Shown here: positions 1 through 5,995 of the stretch, one piece after another | Position numbering within the stretch: position 1 is the first letter of the stretch | Layout: each line of letters begins with the position of its first letter | Source: MFWN01 sp964594115 | Lineage (GTDB): Archaea > Nanobdellota > Nanobdellia > Pacearchaeales > GW2011-AR1 | Direction of reading: 5' to 3' | DNA length: 7,827 nt | Assembly (NCBI GenBank): GCA_964594115.1 | Contig: CAZQLD010000024.1 | Span: 1-7,827, forward strand | Program-made: the position numbers and the translations under genes | The notes under the pieces: generated by a model | What the model saw: the letters and a program-made list of their open reading frames with translations, nothing else | Told to the model about the DNA's origin: nothing | The model's database searches: none

Positions 1-56
1 CCTGTAAAACATCCAGCCAAGATTCCTAGGATTAATGCTAAGATTAAATATAACAT
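1..56 (-). CDS. N-terminal fragment of a membrane protein, possibly TctA/COG1784-like permease
   Basis: Only 18 full codons are visible before the window edge. They read MLYLILALILGILAGCFTG (the last residue from a partial codon), a hydrophobic first membrane segment ending in a Gly-rich turn. The ATG lies 9 nt past the stop of the upstream surface-protein gene on the same strand, so the two are probably co-transcribed. The pattern L-G-I-L-A-G-x-F-T-G resembles, from memory, the start of archaeal TctA-type (COG1784) permeases, where it is followed by a P-G-I-H-x-N motif; that motif would lie outside the window. A signal peptide or another polytopic membrane protein would look similar over so short a stretch. 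The reading frame and hydrophobic start are seen directly. The family is a guess. Confidence 0.5.
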   Translation of the reverse strand, partial: MLYLILALILGILAGCFT

Positions 57-65
57 TTTTAATTT

Positions 66-1661
66 TTAATAGAATTCATTAGGAGGTTTAAACATCTTTT
101 CGTAAATTACTGTTTGATATTTTTTTGGAAGTCTCTTGTAGGTTGCTTGGATGTTTTTGTAAACCATTGCTGCATCTTCTTTTCTTCCTTGTCTTTTTGC
201 TTCTCGATGTTCTCTGACAAGATTAAAGATATCTTTTTTATCTATAAATATCCTTATTTTTCTAATCTCTTTGTACAAATACTTTTTGCATTTTTCGGGG
301 ATTAAAGGATATAGCTCTTGTATCTTGTGATATGTCTCCCTTGCAGTGTTTAAATCATTTCTTCTTATATTTCTTTTATTTTCTCTTATCAAATCAAAAA
401 TTTTCACTACATTTTCTTCTTCTTTCCACTTTGTTATTTTCAATTTTTTTGTAAAAGTGATGGTTAGATAAGCTATGACAATCACAAAGGCTAGGATTAT
501 TATATAGGAAAATGAATCAGTTATTCTTATGAAATCTAGAGCAAAAAACCCAGTTATTCCAAATCCTTGTGTGGAAAATTCTTTAAATAGAACAGTTTCT
601 GTTTTCTCTATTTCTTTAACATCAATAAACTCTTCTATATAATAAATTAGCCTGTCGTTTTCTAGGTTACTAAGCAATAGTTCAAAGATAGGGTCTTGTT
701 TTATCACTTCACTTTCAGTAATAAAAATTACTTTGCTTGCGTTATCAGCAATATCTTTAGGAATTACTTCTAAGATTTTATCAAAAGAGTTATTTCGCAT
801 TTGTATTTTTTTTGTTACCTGGGTTATTCTTCTTTGGGTTGTATCGTAAGTTATTTCAACCTGCCTTACATTTGTAGAAACAGTCATTTGGCTTTGTATT
901 TTATAGTTTAATTCTGCTAATTTTTTGATTCCCCTGTTATCTATTTGTGTTTTTTTAAATTCTATGTAGTCTATTGTAATATCTTCCATGTTTTGTGCGA
1001 TACTGTTTTTTATATATTCGTGCGTATTTATGATTCTCAGCTCTTTTGGAACTTTTGCTTTAATTTCTTCTAATTCATCTAACATCTCTTGCTTTCTTTG
1101 CTCTCTTAAAACCAAATCATCTATGAATTTAATATTGTGTCCTAAGTCTCTGTCTATTTGCGCTAATCTTTTTTTGTAATATTCCAAGTCCTCAGATATT
1201 TTTAGCTCTTCTAAAACTTCTTTTTCTTCTAGAGTATAAGATTCTTTTTTTGTCAGGAAGGTTTCTATATCTGAGAGGAGGTCTTTTATTTCTTGTGTTT
1301 TCTCGTGAGTGTCATTTTTAGGAGTATCTTTTTCAGAGCTATTTGAAAAAGATATGGTAAAGTCTCTATCATAGTCTAAATCTCCATTGCAGTTACTAGA
1401 GTTGTCACAGCAAAAGACGTTCCAAGAGTAATCTCCTTCTTTAAAGTTTGTCAGTTTTACTTCTTTTTCTACATTAGGTTCTATATTGGTGTGGGTTACT
1501 GAATAATCTAGTGTCCCAAAACCTTTAGAATAATTATAAAGTTCAAAAGTGCAGTTGTTTATTTTAACATTGTCTTCTGCTTCATATAAGAAAGTTATCC
1601 TGTTTTCATAGATTATTACATCATTTCCTGGCTGGATGAGATTAATTTCAGGAGGGGTGGT
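66..1661 (-). CDS. Surface protein, C-terminal part (Ig-like domain, coiled coil, membrane span, cytoplasmic helical hairpins)
   Basis: These 531 residues run from the edge of the assembly gap to a TAA stop and are probably the end of the gene that starts at 2955. In order: an Ig-like domain (1-106) opening with TTPPEINLIQP and carrying Cys37, 84, 85 and 91; a charged helical, probably coiled-coil region (about 118-265); a beta-rich domain (about 266-350) with EVIPKDIADNASKVIF and a later DP, a pattern I associate with DPANN envelope proteins; one membrane span (about 386-403); and a basic cytoplasmic tail with two tandem helical hairpins (421-477 and 478-531). With the N-terminal signal peptide, the topology is ectodomain outside, hairpins inside. 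No enzymatic motif is visible. A structural, adhesive or partner-binding role is inferred. The frame differs from the upstream part by one, which a gap of unknown length explains. Confidence 0.85.
   Translation of the reverse strand, partial: TTPPEINLIQPGNDVIIYENRITFLYEAEDNVKINNCTFELYNYSKGFGTLDYSVTHTNIEPNVEKEVKLTNFKEGDYSWNVFCCDNSSNCNGDLDYDRDFTISFSNSSEKDTPKNDTHEKTQEIKDLLSDIETFLTKKESYTLEEKEVLEELKISEDLEYYKKRLAQIDRDLGHNIKFIDDLVLREQRKQEMLDELEEIKAKVPKELRIINTHEYIKNSIAQNMEDITIDYIEFKKTQIDNRGIKKLAELNYKIQSQMTVSTNVRQVEITYDTTQRRITQVTKKIQMRNNSFDKILEVIPKDIADNASKVIFITESEVIKQDPIFELLLSNLENDRLIYYIEEFIDVKEIEKTETVLFKEFSTQGFGITGFFALDFIRITDSFSYIIILAFVIVIAYLTITFTKKLKITKWKEEENVVKIFDLIRENKRNIRRNDLNTARETYHKIQELYPLIPEKCKKYLYKEIRKIRIFIDKKDIFNLVREHREAKRQGRKEDAAMVYKNIQATYKRLPKKYQTVIYEKMFKPPNEFY
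69..401 (-). repeat. Two tandem copies of a TPR-like helical hairpin in the cytoplasmic tail
   Basis: The tail holds two similar units of about 55 residues. Unit 1 (231-401) begins IFDLIRENKR and contains ARETYHKIQELYPLIPEK. Unit 2 (69-230) begins IFNLVREHRE and contains AAMVYKNIQATYKRLPKK. The shared pattern is IF-x-L-x-RE, a basic loop, A-xxx-Y-xx-I-Q-xx-Y-xx-(I/L)-P-x-K, then Y-(K/E). This spacing suggests a helix-turn-helix hairpin of TPR type. It is a protein-level repeat; the DNA copies have diverged. A similar hairpin occurs in the divergent plus-strand protein at about 4810-4930. Confidence 0.7.
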
Positions 1662-1761
1662 NNNNNNNNNNNNNNNNNNNNNNNNNNNNNNNNNNNNNNN
1701 NNNNNNNNNNNNNNNNNNNNNNNNNNNNNNNNNNNNNNNNNNNNNNNNNNNNNNNNNNNNN
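1662..1761. other. Assembly gap (100 N) between two Ig-like domains
   Basis: Exactly 100 N is the usual placeholder for a scaffold join of unknown size. Coding sequence on the minus strand runs into it on both sides in different frames. The flanking peptides are ...NFTINEEFS before the gap and TTPPEINLIQP after it. The Ig-like domain that ends before the gap resembles the one that starts after it (both end with G-x-x-(T/S)-W, a Cys-x-D motif and (N/D)FTI). Extra Ig-like repeats that the assembler could not resolve are the likely content. Confidence 0.95.
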
Positions 1762-2955
1762 TGAAAATTCTTCATTTATTGTGAAGTTGTCAAATACTGA
1801 ATTTTCTATACTTGGATTTATTGTATCTTTACATAACAAGAGCCAGGTATGAGGACCATTAGGAAGTGTTGTGAGCCATTCAATTGTTTGGTTTATGTTC
1901 TTATATCCTGTTGAATCTACATCTATTGTGAGCAAGCATTCTACATCTTCTAGACTGCTGTAATTAATTTCAAAATCAAATGCAATAGGGTTACTTTCTT
2001 CTCCTGTTGGGGCGTCGTTTATCATTATCTCTATGTTTGAAGAAGTGCCTCCAACATTAAGATCAATGATAATCTCGAAAATCTGTTCTGAGAGATGGGG
2101 GACAATCCAGGAAATTCTTTCAAACAACCCATTACCATCTTCATCTATAAAGTCCTTTATTGTTATTTCTCTGTCTTCATTAACCCAATAGATTTTTATG
2201 CTGCCTTTTTCAGATTCGTGAATTTCAGGAATGTCAGTATAGACAACTAAGGCAGTGTCTACATGATTATTACTAGAAATGTTTACTTCTTTGTTTCCAT
2301 TTTCTTTTATTACTTCTTGTTTTTTAATTATTATGTCTGGGGAGATTTCTGCTTCGAGTTCTTTTTTACCATTTTTATATAGGATGATTTTCTTTTCTTC
2401 AGTTTTTTTAATGACATCTACTGTTTCTTCTGTTTTATTTTTTGATGTATTTTCAAGACTCTCATTTGTTTCTTTTGTACCTCCTCCTGAATTTGTGTTT
2501 GAGATTATTATATCTAAGTTGATATACTCTGTGTTATTTTCTTCAATCATATTGCTTTTGTTAAATAAACTTTCATTGGCAATATTTGATTTGTCTTCTA
2601 TAATTTCTGTTCTAGGTTCACTTTCATTATTTTTGATAGGGGTTATTTCTTCTAAATTAATTAGCAGGGTATCGCTGGAATTTTCTTCTATAGTTTCTAT
2701 TGTTTCGTCTTCTGGGGGTTCTTCATTTATTGTTTCTACTATTTCTTCTGTTTGTACGGTTTCCTCTGTTGTTTCAATCTCATTTATTTCTTCTGTGTCT
2801 GTTGCAGGTTCTTCATTTATAATATCTTCTGCCATCTCTTCTATTGTTTCTACTGTATCTTCTGCATTTTCACTGTTCGCTATGAAACTTGATAAGATGA
2901 TTACAATTAGAAATAATAAAACTACCATTTCTTTTTTGAATATTTTATTAGCCAT
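1762..2955 (-). CDS. Surface protein, N-terminal part (signal peptide, acidic stalk, beta domain, Ig-like domain)
   Basis: The 398 visible residues start with a clear signal peptide (basic NKIFKK, hydrophobic core about 10-26). Next comes a Glu/Thr/Ile-rich low-complexity stalk (about 29-188) with many N-glycosylation sequons. A beta domain (about 190-300) contains DIPEIHESEKGSIKIYW, a DxDGNG turn and ISWIVPHLSEQIFEI, a combination I recall from surface proteins of Woesearchaeota/Pacearchaeota-type genomes. An Ig-like domain (about 304-394) has Cys340 and Cys375, ends in NFTI and runs into the gap. The protein is exported and probably anchored by the membrane span in its C-terminal part (66-1661). 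The start is the first ATG, 10 nt after the stop of the small upstream gene, with no Shine-Dalgarno site. The function is unknown; an adhesin or a component of an envelope assembly is inferred. Confidence 0.85.
2717..2820 (-). repeat. Short direct repeat inside the acidic stalk
   Basis: The 14-mer ggttcttcatttat occurs at 2717-2730 and again at 2807-2820, exactly 90 nt (30 codons) apart. On the minus strand it encodes the recurring INEEP motif. A related 15-mer, ttcttcatttattgt, is shared by 2719-2733 and 1768-1782, the latter beside the assembly gap. This fits expansion of the stalk by internal duplication. Confidence 0.6.
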
Positions 2956-2965
2956 TTTTTCTTAC

Positions 2966-3187
2966 TTATGTTTTTATTATTTTTAAAAAGCCTTCATTAT
3001 AAAGCCATAAGGTTAGAATTTTTCCCACTACATCTTGTTCATTGCTCCCTATTTTTCCAATTAGTTTTCGTATTAGTTCTCTTTGCTCTTTTGTTATAGT
3101 TCCCTTTACTGTAACAGTTTCTGCTTTAGGTGCTTTAGGTTTTTCTTTAAGTCCTTTTTTGGTATTTTTAGATTCTCTTTTGAGCAT
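2966..3187 (-). CDS. Small basic protein with ribbon-helix-helix-like C-terminus
   Basis: This 73-residue protein has a Lys-rich N-terminal arm (1-22, with KPKAPKAE) followed by a segment predicted to fold as strand-helix-helix: ETVTVKGTI (strand), TKEQRELIRKLIGKIG (helix A), SNEQDVVGKILTLWLYNEG (helix B). That order, the Gly-Ser turn before helix B and the length match ribbon-helix-helix (CopG/Arc-type) DNA-binding dimers, in which the strand enters the DNA major groove. The sequence is too divergent to be certain. It is the first gene of the minus-strand unit, with a TATA box centred about 25 nt upstream of its ATG, so the mRNA is probably leaderless. Its position beside a divergent promoter suggests local regulation, which is inference. 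Confidence 0.7.
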   Translation of the reverse strand: MLKRESKNTKKGLKEKPKAPKAETVTVKGTITKEQRELIRKLIGKIGSNEQDVVGKILTLWLYNEGFLKIIKT

Positions 3188-3208
3188 TAAATAAGTACTA
3201 TTTAGGGA

Positions 3209-3223
3209 TTTATAAACCTTTGG
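3209..3223 (-). promoter_or_regulatory. Archaeal BRE/TATA promoter of the minus-strand unit
   Basis: Read on the minus strand, the sequence is CCAAAGG followed by TTTATAAA. The TATA centre is about 25 nt upstream of the ATG at 3187, the usual archaeal distance to the transcription start, which predicts a leaderless transcript. The TATA core is palindromic; the purine-rich BRE-like stretch on the distal side gives it leftward polarity. Confidence 0.65.
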
Positions 3224-3252
3224 TTTTTCTGCTTTTTTAACGTGATTTTTTT

Positions 3253-3268
3253 CAAAAAGGTATTTAAA
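3253..3268 (+). promoter_or_regulatory. Archaeal BRE/TATA promoter of the plus-strand unit
   Basis: CAAAAAGG followed by TATTTAAA forms a BRE/TATA pair matching the minus-strand promoter, and the two are arranged back to back. With initiation about 25-27 nt past the TATA centre, transcription would begin near 3290. That is downstream of the ATG at 3274 and just upstream of the in-frame ATG at 3298, so the promoter supports the later start. Confidence 0.6.
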
Positions 3269-3297
3269 TTAAGATGGGATATAATTATACAGATAAA

Positions 3298-5995
3298 ATG
3301 AGGATTTGCTTCAGAAAAGGGGTTGTTTTAGTATTTTTGTTAGTTATCCTCTTACCTTTATTGAAGGCAGGAGTGGAAACAGAACTTAATATTGAAAATT
3401 CCCCACCTCTTTTTTCAGGAATAATACCTAATCAATCTTGGATGATAAATGGAAATCTGCTTGATGCCTTTGATTTGGACAACTTTTTTGTAGATTACAA
3501 TGGTGATCCAATTAATTATTCTTATTCAGGTGTGCAAAACATAACTATCCTTATAGATTCTTCAAATTTTGTGTCTTTTTATTCTGATACAAATTTTGTA
3601 GGGGTGAGAAACGTAACTTTTTATGCAAGCGACGGGATTCTTAATGCCAGCAGTAATTTAGTTTATTTAACTGTAGGTATCGACACAGAGCCTCCGCAAT
3701 GGAGTTCTCCAGCTAAGAACAAGGTTACTATCTATCAAAGTGCTTATGTTAATTTTACCACTACTTGGACTGATGATTTTGGTTTAGTAAATTATACCTT
3801 TTCTATAAATCAGGGAAGTGGATGGGTAAATTACTCACAAGATTTTTCTGGAGTTTACAATGCTTCTTTATACGAAGCCCAGATAAGTGCCCCTGGAGGA
3901 ACACTAGTTTCTTGGAGATTTTGTGCTTTTGATGTAGGTAACAATGTGAATTGTACGTTTATATTTAATTTTACTGTTTCAAGCAGGCCGGCTCCTCCTG
4001 TGACTCCTACTCCTCCTTCTTTTCTTGGAGGCGAGGGGCTTATCTCAATTTTTAAAGCCAAAAAAATTAGAAATTTCACTTTAGATCCAGAATATTTTTT
4101 AATTTCATTAAAACAAGACTCAATAGAAACGAGAATACTTAAAATTACTAATATAGGCAGTTTTAATCTGTCTTTTAATCTGTTAATTGAAGGGCTTGAA
4201 GAATTTGTTGTTTTAAGTGATGATGAATTTGTTATACCTTTTGGAGAAACAAAAGAAATAACTATAGATTTTACAGCAGGAAGAGACACTTTCCCAGATC
4301 AATACTTTGGAAAACTTATTGTAGAATCTTCAAGCACGCAAGAGGTTCCGATTGTTATAGAGGTAAATGCTCTTGAAGTGGAATTTGATGTTGATGTTAA
4401 GATCCCTGAGAAGTATAAAAGAGTGAAACCAGGGAGAATTGTCAAAGCAGATATAACCATACAGAATCTTAAAGATATAGTTCCTGCAGACATGATTTTT
4501 TATATAGCTCTAAAAGACTTTTATGGAAATATTTATGATTCTTCTGAGGAAGTACTCTGGTTTGATTCTTCTTTATCTTTAGAGAGAGATTTAGTAGTCC
4601 CTTCAAATGCGAGAGAAGGAGAGTATATGTTTTATGCAAGAGCTTCAACCAAAGAATCTTGTGCTATAGATTCTGATGTCTTTGAAGTTGGTTCAAGATT
4701 TTTGCTTTTAGCTTCCTTGAAATCTTCTTTTATTTTTATTTTAATTTTCTTTTTGTCAATTTTTGCATTAATTTTAATGGTGATTTATAGTAGAGAAAAA
4801 GAAAAAGAGAGGATTTTGAGTTTATATTTAATGTTAAATGAATTAAAGAATTTGATAAAAGAGGGAGAGTTTGATAAAGCAATATACATTTACACAAGAA
4901 TTAAGAAGGCTTATGGAGAGCCTGTTTCAAGAGATGTTTTGAAAAATAAAGAAAAACTTAAAGAAGAGATTAGCAAACTTTCATTGAGATTAAAAACTGA
5001 AGTAAAGCAAATTAAAGGAGAATCTGAAGCTAAGAAGGGAGCAAAGGTCCTTCCTGGTACAGAGGCTCAAGAGTCAAAAGGAACAGAAAAGAAACCAAAA
5101 GCACCACCACCAAAGGAAGAACAAAAACCAGAAGGAAAAAAAGAAGTAGAGGAAAAGAAACCAGAAGAAGAGGTGCCAAAAGAAAAGAAAGAGGAAAAAC
5201 CAGAGAAAACAGAGGAAAAGGAAGAAACAACAAAAGAAAAACCAAAAGAGACTAAAGAAGAGTCAATAGAGGAATCAGAAGAACCAGAGGAAGAACAAAA
5301 ACCAAAGAAAGAGGTTTCTGAAGAAAAACAAGAGCCCCAGGTAGAAGAAGCAAAGAAAGAAGAAAAGAAAGAGGTGGAGAAGGGTAAGAAGCCAGAAGAG
5401 ACTAAAGAACCAAAAGAGGAAGGTGAAGAAGAAGCAACAGAAGGAAAACTAGAGACACCAAAAGAAGAAATTATTGAAGAACAAGAATCAAAAGAAGTAG
5501 AGAAAAAAGAAGCTGAAGAGAAACAAGAACCTAAAGCAGAAAAACCAGAAGAAGAAGCAGAAGAACCAGAAGCAAAAAAAGAAGAAACTGAAGAGCCTAA
5601 AGAAGTTCCTAAAACAGAAGAAAAAACAAGGGAAAAGGAAGAAACCGAAGAAAAGCCAAAACAAGCAAAACCAGAACTTAAAAAAACAAAAGTAAAGAAG
5701 TCAGTTAAAAAACCAAAAGCAAAACAAAAAAAAGCAGAAAAAATAAAAAAGAAAGAAAAGAAAGGAAAAGCAAAATCAAGAAAAAAGTCAAAAAAGACAA
5801 AAAGAAAGGAAAAGCAAAATCAAGAAAAAAGTCAAAAAAGACAAAAAGAAAGGANNNNNNNNNNNNNNNNNNNNNNNNNNNNNNNNNNNNNNNNNNNNNN
5901 NNNNNNNNNNNNNNNNNNNNNNNNNNNNNNNNNNNNNNNNNNNNNNNNNNNNNNAAAGTAAAACTAAAGTCAAAAAAGAGGAAGCAAATGAATAA
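3298..5995 (+). CDS. Single-span surface protein with four beta-sandwich domains and a long Lys/Glu-rich, polybasic cytoplasmic tail
   Basis: Numbered from the ATG at 3298: signal peptide (1-24, MRICFRKG then a hydrophobic core ending LLKA); cadherin/CADG-like domain (34-127, FSGIIPNQSW, AFDLDNFF, ASDG); Ig-like domain (128-228, DTEPPQW to NFTV); Pro-rich linker (230-242); NEW3/CARDB-like domain (260-358, LKITNIGSF); a second beta domain (360-465); membrane span (478-497); TPR-like hairpin (505-545); charged disordered tail from about 565. The tail turns strongly basic from about 793 and enters the gap at 852. An ATG at 3274 would add eight residues (MGYNYTDK), but they precede the signal peptide and the predicted transcription start. 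After the gap the frame giving SKTKVKKEEANE and TAA at 5993-5995 fits the tail best and overlaps the ATPase start by 8 nt. No enzymatic motif is seen. It is probably a membrane partner of the ATPase. Confidence 0.85.
5041..5854 (+). other. Low-complexity tail-coding tract, purine-rich on the coding strand
   Basis: About 270 codons consist almost wholly of Lys, Glu, Pro, Ala, Gln and Thr, with recurring motifs such as KPEE, KEE and EPK. The first three quarters mix acidic and basic residues, and the last part (from about 5674) is nearly all Lys/Arg. Scattered prolines argue for a disordered chain rather than a long coiled coil. On the coding strand the DNA is dominated by A and G with very few T, so the tract is strongly strand-asymmetric. 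The antisense hydrophobic ORFs here are shadows of this composition. Confidence 0.85.
5761..5848 (+). repeat. Perfect 44-nt tandem repeat, two copies, next to the assembly gap
   Basis: Positions 5761-5804 and 5805-5848 are identical, and a third copy begins (aaagga, 5849-5854) where the N run starts. The first copy encodes KGKAKSRKKSKKTK. Because 44 is not a multiple of three, the second is read in another frame as KEKQNQEKSQKRQK, with Gln and Asn unlike the rest of the basic tail. One missing A in the AAAAAG run would restore a 45-nt, 15-residue unit. Either the repeat really breaks the frame or a base is missing. Confidence 0.85.
5855..5954. other. Assembly gap (100 N) within the polybasic tail repeat
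   Basis: Another run of exactly 100 N, entered from the left by the 44-nt repeat and left on the right by related Lys-codon sequence. Unresolved copies of the repeat are the likely content. The true length, and hence the linking frame, is unknown. Confidence 0.95.
5978..5983 (+). promoter_or_regulatory. Possible ribosome binding site of the ATPase gene
   Basis: The purine run gaggaa lies 4 nt before the ATG at 5988, inside the end of the preceding gene. It is the only Shine-Dalgarno-like site at a gene start here, which fits an internal cistron that cannot be translated leaderless. The surroundings are purine-rich anyway, so the match could be chance. Confidence 0.4.

Noticed and set aside
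114..1179. Short hydrophobic plus-strand open frames at 114-305 and 988-1179
   Set aside because: Shadows of the helical and basic regions of the minus-strand surface protein.
2279..2986. 235-codon plus-strand open frame rich in Ser, Val and Phe
   Set aside because: It is antisense to the acidic stalk and signal peptide of the minus-strand surface protein; its composition mirrors Glu/Thr codons, and the minus frame has a signal peptide, sequons and recognisable domains.
3209..3216. TTTATAAA as a plus-strand TATA box for the ATG at 3274
   Set aside because: The core is palindromic, but the BRE-like purines flank it on the side that points leftward, and a better plus-strand BRE/TATA lies at 3253-3268. 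It cannot be fully excluded as a second promoter.
3855..4289. 144-codon minus-strand open frame
   Set aside because: Antisense to the Ig-like and NEW3-like domains of the plus-strand protein, with no promoter, no domain and no start context.
5030..5245. Leu/Phe-rich minus-strand open frames here and at 5705-6022
   Set aside because: Apparent membrane proteins produced by reverse-reading Lys/Glu codons; the latter also run through the N gap.
5761..5848. CRISPR-like or mobile-element repeat
   Set aside because: The copies are directly adjacent without spacers, lie in coding sequence of simple Lys-rich composition, and have no terminal inverted repeats.
5955..5990. Reading the post-gap sequence as an N-terminal extension of the ATPase
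   Set aside because: The frame is open upstream, but it has no start codon, encodes only basic tail-like residues, and would bury the signal peptide that begins at the ATG at 5988.
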